NCBI GenBank assembly: GCA_963210315.1
Contig: OY723321.1
Location: 1,104,771-1,168,770 of the forward strand
Source: Rhynchopus euleeides
Lineage: Eukaryota > Euglenozoa > Diplonemea > Diplonemida > Diplonemidae
DNA length: 64,000 bases
Direction of reading: 5' to 3'
In this document: one piece after another, positions 42,978 through 54,168 of the stretch
Numbering within the stretch: the first letter of the stretch is position 1
Layout of the letters: every line of letters starts with the position of its first letter
Position numbers and translations under genes: made by a program
The notes under the pieces: model-generated
The model's database searches: none
The model's input: only the letters and a program-made list of their open reading frames with translations
What the model was told of the DNA's origin: nothing

Positions 42978-43379
42978 GGAAGAACACCTAGCTTTTCGCA
43001 CGAGAATTGCTCGTGGCAGCGTTCGATACCCTCCACATTATGCCCGAGCAGGCACCATTCGCACAAAGAACGCAGCCCCTAGTCTTTTGCATCTGACGTT
43101 GGGATGGAGGAGGGCGCTGTGAATGCAAAGAGGAAAACCGCCTGCCAAAAAGCAAAACAGCACGGTGCGCCAACCGGGGCAGCCTACCCTATACACGGGC
43201 CACCCCCCCCCCCCCCCCCCATACTCTGTACACGGTGGGATCTTGTAAATTTTACATGTATAACTACAAGTATATACATGTATTATACATGTATAATACT
43301 TGCATGTCAACTATTATACATGTATAATACATGTATATGCCTGAAATATACATGTAAAATAAACCCCCCTCACGACTAT

Positions 43380-43909
43380 TGTTTACCTACAGGTATTGTT
43401 TACATAAAATTATTTACATGTATTGTTTACATCCGATTATTATTTACGTGCAATTATTTTATTTTTCGGGGGGTTCAAAAATATTTCCAAGGTGCTCTGA
43501 GGAGTGAGACTTGGTGCCTCTGTCACCAAAGTGACCCCACCAGGATCCGCGCAGGTTCCAAACGTTCAAAAGAACGGGGTTTGGAAAGCCGGTGAGGGGG
43601 TCCCGCCTGGGTGGGTGGTGTGGTGGGCTAGCTGCCTCCCAGTCACTGAATCAGACCAATATTTCATGGATGAATCTTGGCACCGATACCACCAAAATGA
43701 CCCCACTACGATCCGCACGGAGTCCGAAAAGGACAATGGAAGTGGAAAATCGCGATTCCGCACAGGTTTCGAAACAAAATGCTGAACTATGTAAACAGTA
43801 CGTGCGTGTAAAATTATTTACACGTATTGTTTACAGTGAATATTATTCACAGCTATTATTTACATGCACATCTACTATTTACATGAAGCCAGGTAAACAA
43901 TAGCTGTGA
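43380..43909 (-). mobile_element. TCAC-type nested element, copy 2
   Basis: Inverted relative to 33755-34294 and highly similar over its length. Ends TCACGACTATTG...CAATAGCTGTGA flanked by CCCCCC on both sides. Confidence 0.75.
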
Positions 43910-44397
43910 CCCCCCTTTACATGTATATCAAGTAAAAATACAAGTATAATACTTGCATGTCAACTATTATACTTGTATTTTTACTTGATATACATGTAAA
44001 CGGGGGTCACAGCTATTGTTTACCTAGCTTTATGTAAATAGTAAATGTGCATGTAAATAATAGCTGTAAATAATATTCCATGTAAACAATACATGTAAAT
44101 AATTTTTTACACACATATTGTTTACGTATTTATGCGTTTTTTTTTGCACCTTTACCTACCACCAGGGTATAAGATAGACTTTTTTTCTGGCGCTGTTTTC
44201 CGGTTTTTCTGGTTTTGAAAATTTTTCGCGCGCGCCTTCGGCGCGCGCGACCCGCGCAAACCCTCCCAGAATCTGAGAGGGCCCGGTGCCTGCGCGCGTC
44301 CTGCCGTACTGAGGCTGCTTGGTGGGGCAGGCGCAGCAGCTGCTTTGAAAGTTTGGACTCTCGACCAAAAAACCGGTCTGGGTGCAATGTTTTTACG

Positions 44398-44457
44398 CAG
44401 GGGGGTCTGGGGGGCGGAGCCCCCCAGCCGCCGGAGGCCACGGTAGTGAACATCTGT
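44398..44457 (+). repeat. GC hairpin repeat in hAT copy B
   Basis: Same unit and relative position as in hAT copy A; stem CTGGGGGG/CCCCCCAG. Confidence 0.8.
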
Positions 44458-44871
44458 TCCCTACAGTCTGGATTCGCTTGTAAGTAGGAAGGCTTCGCTG
44501 TATCGCAGCCCGGCCAGCAGGAGATCACTGGTCCTTGAGGATTCAACCTTCAGGGTGGAGGAGGACGGGGGAGTGACCACTCGTGACAGGTGTGCGTTGT
44601 GGGTGGAGTGGGTGCACGACAGAATGGCCAAAGGGTCCACGAGATCTCTGCACACATTCCGTTATCGAGGAGATGGGCACCTAGCTGTGACGACAGGCAA
44701 CAAACAAATCTCATCTGTTAGTTGCCCCCAATAGGCTTGGCGACCTTCAAGACTGCTTGAAAGTCGTTCGTGTTCTCGTCTCAGCCCTCCAGACAAGCAG
44801 ATCTGTCTCGAGTTGGTGGGCTGTCGCCATGTATTCGATGGCACCGAGTGACGCTGCACAGAGGCAGACGA

Positions 44872-45043
44872 CACGGTGAACTCCAGCGGAGGTTACCCTA
44901 CCTCCGCTGGAGTACACCGTGTCTCCCATGAGTCTCAACTAGCGGGAGTCTGAGCGTAAACTAGCTGGAAAATAGACTCCCGTCTCCAGTACAGACTGCA
45001 GTCTTAGACTCCCTCTTAGACATGGTGGCTGGAGTCCACCATG
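44872..45043 (-). mobile_element. CACGGTG relic in hAT copy B
   Basis: Counterpart of 13374-13544, with the same outer ends and internal CTAGCGGGAGTCTGAG-type remnants slightly better preserved. Confidence 0.7.
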
Positions 45044-45342
45044 TGTGCACCTTCAAAACAGAAGAGACCTGCATGACGAGGGCATCACCACCCACCGGGC
45101 CACCCGCTAGGTCCATTTTTTCTTCTCCGCTTCTCTGCCTTCTTTGGACTATTTGGGCTCTGTGCGGATCACGATGGGGTCACTTTCTATTTTTTTATGG
45201 CGTTTTTTCTGACTGTTTTACTGTCCCAAAGTCACAAAAAAAACCGCCAAAAATGAGACCGACCTTTTTTTTTCTCCAGAAAACCGGGAACCGGGAAACC
45301 CTGGTTTTGAAAACCGGAAAACCAGACCTATCTTATCCCCTG

Positions 45343-45420
45343 CCCTGACCTGATTTTTTGTGAGGGCCTGCAGAAAATCAGGTCAGCTGACCCGAAAAAA
45401 CCCCCAAGCTCCACCCCTGT
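45343..45420 (+). mobile_element. truncated right end of hAT family 2
   Basis: CCCTGACCTGATTTTTTGTG through CAAGCTCCACCCCTG matches 26940-27017. The left part is missing. Confidence 0.85.
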
Positions 45421-46429
45421 ACCACCCCCCCCGTGTATATGTCACCCCACAGGTGCAAAAATCGGGAGGGGGTGACATAAACACACCTTTTTTAGGTGAC
45501 ATAGCCACGGGGTGGTAGTTAGTGTAGGTCACACCCCTCCAGGGCCGCCTGGGGGGGGTGACATTGGATTCCAGTGCCTGCGCCTCATGCAGCGAAGGTC
45601 CCATTCCGCCGTGTTCAGTGACATGTGTCGATAGTGTTGGCAGTTCTACGGGCTCTGAGCAACAATGCTCTAAGGAAAACAAGCCACTTGGCCGAGGGGG
45701 GCCGGGAGGCAGTTGGCTGCCGACAAAAAAAACTCTCCATTGCATTGTTTGGAATCCATGCGGATCGTGGTGGGGTCACTTTGGTGACCGAGGTACCAAG
45801 TCTGGCCCTTTAGAACACCTTCAAAAAATTTTCGAAAAACCAAAAAAAAAATAATTACATGTAAATAATAATCGTATGTAAACAATACATGTAAATAATT
45901 TTATGTAAACAATAGCTGTAGGTAAACAATAGGTGTGAGGGGGGTTTATTTTACATGTATATTTCAGGCATTTACATGTATTTTACATGTATAATACTTG
46001 TCATGCAAGTATTATACATGTAAAATACTTGCATGACAAGTAAAATACATGTATAATACTTGCATGACAAGTAAAATACTTGCATGCAAGTAAAATACAT
46101 GTATTTTACTTGCATGCAAGTATTTTACTTGTCATGCAAGTATTTTACATGTATAATACTTGCATGACAAGTATTATACATGTAAAATACATGTAAATGC
46201 CTGAAATATACATGTAAAATACATGTATATCAAGTAAAAATACAAGTATAATAGTTGACATGCAAGTATTATACTTGTATTTTTACTTGATATACATGTA
46301 TTTTACATGTATATTTCAGGCATATACATGTATTATACATGTATAATAGTTGACATGCAAGTATTATACATGTATAATACATGTATATACTTGTAGTTAT
46401 ACATGTAAAATTTACAAGATCCCACCGTG

Positions 46430-47082
46430 TAGAGACTGAGTGCCTGCATGACTTCAAGGGGATGCGGGACACATCCAACACCCCATCTCCTCCTCCCCTC
46501 CCCACCGCTCATCCCTGCTCGGGGCGGCTCAGCGCTACCTCCAGCGGGGTTTGTGGGTGGGGTGGGTGGGGGGGGGCGAGGTACCTTAGAGCAGTGCCGC
46601 TGGCAGCTGCAGGCAGGCAATGTGCCGCAATGATAGGGTCGGTGTGGGGCGGGGGTGTTGGCGTGGCGAGTGCTCTTCACTGAGCTTCCTTCCGAGGGCG
46701 GGGTGGGTGTGACAACAGGATGGTGGTGTCTGTGTACAGCGGAGGGTGGTGGTGGTGTGCAGTAACATCCGATTTTCGCTTGGCGCAGCCTGCGTGGCAA
46801 CAAAAGGCTGAACGTGCATGTGTCTGGGGAGAGGGGTGTGGGTGTGTCCGCACGGAGGCCCGTGGTGTGTGTCAGGCTGCTGAGAAGCTTTCTCCGCAGG
46901 TTGTCAGGGCAGAGGGGATAGAGGGGGGGGGGGGTGTTTGCCGAGCGCGACGGTTTCGGTCCCAGGTTGACGCAAGGCGGTGCCACGGCCCCCCACCCCC
47001 GCATGCTGGTGGACATGGTGTCGCTCGGACCTTGCTCCTTTGCACCTCATCACACCCCAGATCACCACACACACCGTTCACA
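46430..47082. other. 5' flank of the first cold-shock gene
   Basis: G-rich simple DNA; no gene. The last about 60 bp (GCTCGGACCTTGCTCCTTTG, then CACCCCAGAT and ACACACACCGTTCACA) is shared with copies 3-5, so it likely holds the conserved promoter/leader. Confidence 0.55.
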
Positions 47083-47787
47083 ATGTCTCTCACCGGTACC
47101 GTGAAGTCGTGGAACGGGAAGTACGGGTTCGTGGAGACGAAGGAGGGCACCCTTGCCTACGTGCACACGTCTGAGATTGACGGCGGGAAGCTGCGTATTG
47201 GTCGCACGGTGAAGCTGGACACGGAGGCCGTGGAGGGCCACGACGGGCGTGTCAAGGGCGTCAACGTTGCTGGTGAGGGTGTGCTCGCCAAGGGTGAGAA
47301 GCTGGTATGATGTTTGCTGATGTGCCACCACACACCACCACCACACCTGCAGGGTGAGGACGACCTCGAGGCGGACAAGAAGCTCCGTGAGGAGGCGCGT
47401 GAGGAGTTCAAGAAGACGAAGGACGAGGAGTACGAGCCCGTGCGTGCCCAGGTCGACACTCTCTCGAAGGCGAACCAGGTGCGTCTGGTCCGTGAGCTGT
47501 CGAAGGAGCTGAAGCTGGACGCGCCTGCGCCGAAGGCGGCGAAGCAGGCCAAGGCTGACAACGAGCGCCGTCAGGACCCCACGCAGCGTGGTGGCCCTGG
47601 CTTCACGAAGCTGGAGTTCGTGGCGTTCTACGGGCAGAAGGACGGTCTGCGCATGTGGGAGGTTGCTGGGGCCCTGTCCCGCAAGGGTGGCAAGGGCAGC
47701 AAGAAGGTATGCACTGTCCTGTTGTGTCTCTGCTGTGTTGGTACACACCGATGGCATCTCCAACACACACAAATACAGCGCGCATGA
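47083..47787 (+). CDS. cold-shock domain protein, copy 1 (3 exons)
   Basis: Exons 47083-47304, 47353-47706 and 47779-47787, all phase 0, 194 residues. Exon 1 is a complete cold-shock domain with RNP1 as KYGFVET and RNP2 as AYVHTSEI, opening MSLTGTVKSWNG. Such domains bind single-stranded RNA or DNA. Exon 2 encodes a charged helical region (DDLEADKKLREEAREEFKK), then DPTQRG and FTKLEFVAFYGQKDGLRMWE with a Gly/Lys tail. I take exon 3 to be three codons (Arg-Ala-stop) after a short intron ending ACAAATACAG; this is inferred from donor GTATGCAC and the matching arrangement in all copies. Intron 1 is only 48 bp. The 3' flank is duplicated behind copy 6. Confidence 0.85.
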
Positions 47788-48893
47788 ACGTGACCTGTGC
47801 GACAACGATAGAGTTAACGTGACGTAGACGTTCGGATTTACCTGAACTGTGGCGTTGCTTCGCTGGCGATTAGGAAAAACAAAAGCCAACACGCAGGTTT
47901 CCCGGTCGAACGCCGTCGTGAGAGAGGGGTCTATGTTGAGTGGGATTGAACGTCACGGGATTTTTACCGAAGGCATCACCTGATGAGGACAGCCGTGCCG
48001 GGGACGCGGCTATCCTGTCCGTGCCTGATGTTTTGCGTTCTCGATGCCTTCCAAAGTATCTGTTCGTCTTCTTGTCATGTGCTTCCCAGCGTTCTCCCAC
48101 CCTCTCCACTTTTGCTTTCGACCGTCTGCTGTGTCCCATTGCGGCTGGCCTGGTCACAGGCCAACCGGACGTACAAACCCACTGTCTCCAGGGTGACATG
48201 CCCTGACAGATGCGACGATATATCGCTGCATGCAAGGAACACCGACTTGTCGGAATGGCAACAGGCAATTGAAACCTCGTTGTCCCGGCACGGTTCCAGA
48301 TAATAAATGATTCAGTGCGGTTGAGTTTTGACAAAGGCTGCAGAACTACACTGCGCCACTAATATCGATACATGTGTTCGTGCCCCCGTTGCAACATGCA
48401 ATGTTGGGACACTGATAAGCACCAACCTGACGACGTTGCTCCGTCATCCGTGCGTTAGTCTAGTCACGAATATTCATACTGTATCTCTGACAATGTTGTG
48501 GACTGCCATGTCCCATTACAGTTTTTTGTTGTTGACACCATAACCGGTTCTATAAATTAGCCGTTCTCATACTGAATTGGTTTGCTTGCCCCCATTCAAC
48601 TCACGGAGGGCAGCACGTCAGAGTTATTGACATCTGACGTGTTTGCGTCTCCCTGTGGCAAGCAACCGTATTAGCGGCCATCGTGACATCAACAGAGCAC
48701 AACCTCCTATCGAAGCCCTGCATTTTATTTTACAAACAAATGAGCAAGCGAGTGACGCAGAGAAGAATTCTCAGTGGGGTCGGGCGGATGCGTGTCGGTG
48801 TCCCTTGTCTGCTGCACAGTTGCATCATTGTGTCATGTATCTACTTCGTGATTCCAGACATATCACCCCAGATTTTCACACACACCGTTCACA
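47788..48893 (+). repeat. 1.1-kb spacer duplicated at 55906-57018
   Basis: From the end of copy 1 to about 48815 the sequence matches 55906-56962 almost base for base (small indels only). After CTGCACAGTTGCATC the two diverge. No gene recognised in it. Confidence 0.8.
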
Positions 48894-49600
48894 ATGTCTC
48901 TCACCGGTACCGTGAAGTCGTGGAACGGGAAGTACGGGTTCGTGGAGACGAAGGAGGGCACCCTTGCCTACGTGCACACGTCCGAGATTGACGGCGGGAA
49001 GCTGCGTATCGGGCGCACGGTGAAGCTGGACACGGAGGCCGTGGAGGGCCACGACGGGCGTGTCAAGGGCGTCAACGTTGCTGGTGAGGGTGTGCTCGCC
49101 AAGGGTGAGAAGCTGGTATGATGTTTGCTGATGTGCCACCACACACCACCACCACACCTGCAGGGTGAGGACGACCTCGAGGCGGACAAGAAGCTCCGTG
49201 AGGAGGCGCGTGAGGAGTTCAAGAAGACGAAGGACGAGGAGTACGAGCCCGTGCGTGCCCAGGTCGACACTCTCTCGAAGGCGAACCAGGTGCGTCTGGT
49301 CCGTGAGCTGTCGAAGGAGCTGAAGCTGGACGCGCCTGCGCCGAAGGCGGCGAAGCAGGCCAAGGCTGACAACGAGCGCCGTCAGGACCCCACGCAGCGT
49401 GGTGGCCCTGGCTTCACGAAGCTGGAGTTCGTGGCGTTCTACGGGCAGAAGGACGGTCTGCGCATGTGGGAGGTTGCTGGGGCCCTGTCCCGCAAGGGTG
49501 GCAAGGGCAGCAAGAAGGTATGCACTGTCCTGTTGTGTCTCTGCTGTGCTGGCACATACCGACGGCATCTCCAACACACACACACACACAGAGCGCATGA
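48894..49600 (+). CDS. cold-shock domain protein, copy 2 (3 exons)
   Basis: Exons 48894-49115, 49164-49517 and 49592-49600, 194 residues. The protein is the same as copy 1 except that the last micro-exon reads Ser-Ala-stop, because the acceptor lies in a CA repeat (CACACACAG). The leader has CACCCCAGATTTTCACACAC before the ATG, as in copy 6. From exon 2 onward the 3' flank is that of the tandem array. Confidence 0.85.
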
Positions 49601-50369
49601 AGATACATGCTGACTACAACGATGTGACCGAACGAACGTTATAATCTGATATACGTAGCGAGCGAGCTGTGCGATGGAGGTGCCTGTGGGTGCCCTTTCT
49701 AACTGTGTGTGAGGAGTGGTGTGTGCCAGTAGCTGTGAGAGTAGCCGTGTTGAGACACACACAGAGTTTCCACATGATGCAATCCCAGCGCACCAGCGCG
49801 CTCCCAGCTCCCCCCCCCCACCCCCACCGTCGCTCGACCACCCCCCCCCCCCCCCACTCGGCGTTCCTTGCGCCCCTTCTTGGCAACCTCCAATCTGCAG
49901 AATCATGCCCCCTTGTGTCAGTGCTTCCAGAAACGTGATCCACGAGTGGAGTCCGCACCCTTCACAGCCGAGGGAGAGGGGTGGGCACTCCCCGCGCGGG
50001 CCAACGCCATGTGTGGAAGCCCCATGCGGGTGGGTGCACGAGGCCACCGTCCCCCGGGTCTCCCCTGTACTGTGAGAGCCTCTGCAAGGACAGGCTGGGC
50101 AGGGACTGTGGTGCGTGTGCCGTTTGTATCGGCGTGGAGTGCCGAGGCTGAGTCTGAGTGTCAGATGGAACAAGGGGTGTGGCATTGTGTTGGCAGAGGG
50201 GGGCGGGGGGTGGTGGTGGTGGGCGGGAGTTGCGTCCAGGTGCCTTGGGAGACGTGGGGGGTGTTAGGGGGTTGGGTTGCATCCCTTGTGGAGCGACGGT
50301 GGGATGGTCGCTCGGACCTTGTTCCTTTGCACCTCATCACACCCCAGATCTCCACACACACCGTTCACA
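49601..50369. other. spacer between copies 2 and 3 (array unit)
   Basis: Two C homopolymers flanking CACCCCCACCGTCGCTCG, then unique G/C-rich DNA. The same spacer recurs at 51086-51858 and 52575-53347. No gene seen; long frames on both strands reflect composition. Confidence 0.6.
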
Positions 50370-51085
50370 ATGTCTCTCATCGGTACCGTGAAGTCGTGGA
50401 ACGGGAAGTACGGGTTCGTGGAGACGAAGGAGGGCACCCTTGCCTACGTGCACACGTCTGAGATTGACGGCGGGAAGCTGCGTATCGGGCGCACGGTGAA
50501 GCTGGACACGGAGGCCGTGGAGGGCCACGACGGGCGTGTCAAGGGCGTCAACGTTGCTGGTGAGGGTGTGCTCGCCAAGGGTGAGAAGCTGGTATGATGT
50601 TTGCTGACGTGCCACCACACACCACCACCACACCTGCAGGGTGAGGACGACCTCGAGGCGGACAAGAAGCTCCGTGAGGAGGTGCGTGAGGAGTTCAAGA
50701 AGACGAAGGACGAGGAGTACGAGCCCGTGCGTGCCCAGGTCGACACTCTCTCGAAGGCGAACCAGGTGCGTCTGGTCCGTGAGCTGTCGAAGGAGCTGAA
50801 GCTGGACGCACCTGTGCCGAAGGCGGCGAAGGGTGGGAAGGCCGCCAAGGCTGACAACGAGCGCCGTCAGGACCCCACGCAGCGTGGTGGCCCTGGCTTC
50901 ACGAAGCTGGAGTTCGTGGCGTTCTACGGGCAGAAGGACGGTCTGCGCATGTGGGAGGTTGCTGGGGCCCTGTCCCGCAAGGGTGGCAAGGGCAGCAAGA
51001 AGGTATGCACTGTCCTGTTGTGTCTCTGCTGTGCTGGCACATACCGACGGCATCTCCAACACACACACACACACAGAGCGCATGA
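50370..51085 (+). CDS. cold-shock domain protein, copy 3 (3 exons)
   Basis: Exons 50370-50591, 50640-51002 and 51077-51085, 197 residues. Differs from copies 1-2 by Ile for Thr at residue 4 (MSLIGT), Val for Ala in LREEVREEF, and a linker three residues longer (PVPKAAKGGKAAKADN). The cold-shock motifs are unchanged. The micro-exon is Ser-Ala-stop. Confidence 0.85.
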
Positions 51086-51858
51086 AGATACATGCTGACT
51101 ACAACGATGTGACCGAACGAACGTTATAATCTGATATACGTAGCGAGCGAGCTGTGCGATGGAGGTGCATGTGGGTGCCCTTTCTAACTGTGTGTGAGGA
51201 GTGGTGTGTGCCAGTAGCTGTGAGAGTAGCCGTGTTGAGACACACACAGAGTTTCCACATGATGCAATCCCAGCGCACCAGCGCGCTCCCAGCCCCCCCC
51301 CCCCCCCCACCCCCACCGTCGCTCGACCACCCCCCCCCCCCCCCACTCGGCGTTCCTTGCGCCCCTTCTTGGCAACCTCCAATCTGCAGAATCATGCCCC
51401 CTTGTGTCAGTGCTTCCAGAAACGTGATCCACGAGTGGAGTCCGCACCCTTCACAGCCGAGGGAGAGGGGTGGGCACTCCCCGCGCGGGCCAACGCCATG
51501 TGTGGAAGCCCCATGCGGGTGGGTGCACGAGGCCACCGTCCCCCGGGTCTCCCCTGTACTGTGAGAGCCTCTGCAAGGACAGGCTGGGCAGGGACTGTGG
51601 TGCGTGTGCCGTTTGTATCGGCGTGGAGTGCCGAGGCTGAGTCTGAGTGTCAGATGGAACAAGGGGTGTGGCATTGTGTTGGCAGAGGGGGGCGGGGGGT
51701 GGTGGTGGTGGGCGGGAGTTGCGTCCAGGTGCCTTGGGAGACGTGGGGGGTGTTAGGGGGTTGGGTTGCATCCCTTGTGGAGCGACGGTGGGATGGTCGC
51801 TCGGACCTTGTTCCTTTGCACCTCATCACACCCCAGATCTCCACACACACCGTTCACA

Positions 51859-52574
51859 ATGTCTCTCATCGGTACCGTGAAGTCGTGGAACGGGAAGTAC
51901 GGGTTCGTGGAGACGAAGGAGGGCACCCTTGCCTACGTGCACACGTCTGAGATTGACGGCGGGAAGCTGCGTATCGGGCGCACGGTGAAGCTGGACACGG
52001 AGGCCGTGGAGGGCCACGACGGGCGTGTCAAGGGCGTCAACGTTGCTGGTGAGGGTGTGCTCGCCAAGGGTGAGAAGCTGGTATGATGTTTGCTGACGTG
52101 CCACCACACACCACCACCACACCTGCAGGGTGAGGACGACCTCGAGGCGGACAAGAAGCTCCGTGAGGAGGTGCGTGAGGAGTTCAAGAAGACGAAGGAC
52201 GAGGAGTACGAGCCCGTGCGTGCCCAGGTCGACACTCTCTCGAAGGCGAACCAGGTGCGTCTGGTCCGTGAGCTGTCGAAGGAGCTGAAGCTGGACGCAC
52301 CTGTGCCGAAGGCGGCGAAGGGTGGGAAGGCCGCCAAGGCTGACAACGAGCGCCGTCAGGACCCCACGCAGCGTGGTGGCCCTGGCTTCACGAAGCTGGA
52401 GTTCGTGGCGTTCTACGGGCAGAAGGACGGTCTGCGCATGTGGGAGGTTGCTGGGGCCCTGTCCCGCAAGGGTGGCAAGGGCAGCAAGAAGGTATGCACT
52501 GTCCTGTTGTGTCTCTGCTGTGCTGGCACATACCGACGGCATCTCCAACACACACACACACACAGAGCGCATGA
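51859..52574 (+). CDS. cold-shock domain protein, copy 4 (3 exons)
   Basis: Exons 51859-52080, 52129-52491 and 52566-52574. It appears identical to copy 3, and its spacing of exactly 1489 bp places it in the tandem array. Confidence 0.85.
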
Positions 52575-53347
52575 AGATACATGCTGACTACAACGATGTG
52601 ACCGAACGAACGTTATAATCTGATATACGTAGCGAGCGAGCTGTGCGATGGAGGTGCATGTGGGTGCCCTTTCTAACTGTGTGTGAGGAGTGGTGTGTGC
52701 CAGTAGCTGTGAGAGTAGCCGTGTTGAGACACACACAGAGTTTCCACATGATGCAATCCCAGCGCACCAGCGCGCTCCCAGCCCCCCCCCCCCCCCCACC
52801 CCCACCGTCGCTCGACCACCCCCCCCCCCCCCCACTCGGCGTTCCTTGCGCCCCTTCTTGGCAACCTCCAATCTGCAGAATCATGCCCCCTTGTGTCAGT
52901 GCTTCCAGAAACGTGATCCACGAGTGGAGTCCGCACCCTTCACAGCCGAGGGAGAGGGGTGGGCACTCCCCGCGCGGGCCAACGCCATGTGTGGAAGCCC
53001 CATGCGGGTGGGTGCACGAGGCCACCGTCCCCCGGGTCTCCCCTGTACTGTGAGAGCCTCTGCAAGGACAGGCTGGGCAGGGACTGTGGTGCGTGTGCCG
53101 TTTGTATCGGCGTGGAGTGCCGAGGCTGAGTCTGAGTGTCAGATGGAACAAGGGGTGTGGCATTGTGTTGGCAGAGGGGGGCGGGGGGTGGTGGTGGTGG
53201 GCGGGAGTTGCGTCCAGGTGCCTTGGGAGACGTGGGGGGTGTTAGGGGGTTGGGTTGCATCCCTTGTGGAGCGACGGTGGGATGGTCGCTCGGACCTTGT
53301 TCCTTTGCACCTCATCACACCCCAGATCTCCACACACACCGTTCACA

Positions 53348-54063
53348 ATGTCTCTCATCGGTACCGTGAAGTCGTGGAACGGGAAGTACGGGTTCGTGGA
53401 GACGAAGGAGGGCACCCTTGCCTACGTGCACACGTCTGAGATTGACGGCGGGAAGCTGCGTATCGGGCGCACGGTGAAGCTGGACACGGAGGCCGTGGAG
53501 GGCCACGACGGGCGTGTCAAGGGCGTCAACGTTGCTGGTGAGGGTGTGCTCGCCAAGGGTGAGAAGCTGGTATGATGTTTGCTGACGTGCCACCACACAC
53601 CACCACCACACCTGCAGGGTGAGGACGACCTCGAGGCGGACAAGAAGCTCCGTGAGGAGGTGCGTGAGGAGTTCAAGAAGACGAAGGACGAGGAGTACGA
53701 GCCCGTGCGTGCCCAGGTCGACACTCTCTCGAAGGCGAACCAGGTGCGTCTGGTCCGTGAGCTGTCGAAGGAGCTGAAGCTGGACGCACCTGTGCCGAAG
53801 GCGGCGAAGGGTGGGAAGGCCGCCAAGGCTGACAACGAGCGCCGTCAGGACCCCACGCAGCGTGGTGGCCCTGGCTTCACGAAGCTGGAGTTCGTGGCGT
53901 TCTACGGGCAGAAGGACGGTCTGCGCATGTGGGAGGTTGCTGGGGCCCTGTCCCGCAAGGGTGGCAAGGGCAGCAAGAAGGTATGCACTGTCCTGTTGTG
54001 TCTCTGCTGTGCTGGCACATACCGACGGCATCTCCAACACACACACACACACAGAGCGCATGA
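53348..54063 (+). CDS. cold-shock domain protein, copy 5 (3 exons)
   Basis: Exons 53348-53569, 53618-53980 and 54055-54063. Apparently identical to copies 3 and 4. The 3' spacer is cut about 105 bp downstream by a transposon (54169). Confidence 0.85.
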
Positions 54064-54168
54064 AGATACATGCTGACTACAACGATGTGACCGAACGAAC
54101 GTTATAATCTGATATACGTAGCGAGCGAGCTGTGCGATGGAGGTGCATGTGGGTGCCCTTTCTAACTA

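Larger units (their letters stand above)
39893..43230. other. gene-poor stretch with a decayed coding region and a MITE
   Basis: Plus-strand frames are short and unbiased. Minus-strand protein-like segments lie at 41023-42461. A MITE sits at about 42776-42977. The end is a long C run before the next transposon. Confidence 0.4.
44163..45342 (-). mobile_element. hAT family 1, copy B
   Basis: Inverted relative to copy A, about 95% identical, with both CAGGG ends intact. The 8-bp flanks do not match each other (left CCTACCAC, right CCCTGACC), so one flank was rearranged after insertion. The right flank is directly a truncated hAT family-2 element. Confidence 0.85.
44007..45938 (+). mobile_element. 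TCAC-type nested element, copy 3, interrupted by a hAT
   Basis: Ends TCACAGCTATTGTTTACC (44007) and the inverted TCACACCTATTGTTTACC (45938), flanked by GGGGG. The interior is split by the hAT at 44163-45342 and a hAT family-2 end. After them it returns to the GGATC...GGGGTCAC motif and ATAATCGTATGTAAACAATA type DNA. Confidence 0.65.
43231..46429 (+). mobile_element. CACGGTGG-type element, family GATCTTG, copy 2 (3.2 kb, loaded)
   Basis: Same termini as 33276-34506 and flanked by TA on both sides (43229-43230, 46430-46431). The palindromic arms match copy 1. It has gained two TCAC-type elements, a hAT family-1 element and a hAT family-2 fragment. No gene inside. Confidence 0.88.
49518..54167 (+). 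repeat. tandem array of 1.49-kb units, each with a cold-shock gene
   Basis: Three full units (49518-51002 at 1485 bp, then 51003-52491 and 52492-53980 at exactly 1489 bp) and a partial fourth that stops where a transposon begins at 54169. The two 1489-bp units look identical. Each unit holds about 770 bp of spacer with a C-rich core (about 49810-49860) and one gene. Confidence 0.9.

Noticed and set aside
48876..49598. Long minus-strand ORF (about 240 codons) opposite each cold-shock gene
   Set aside because: It is the antisense of C/G-ending codons and spans exons and introns alike; the plus strand has motifs, splice sites and conservation.
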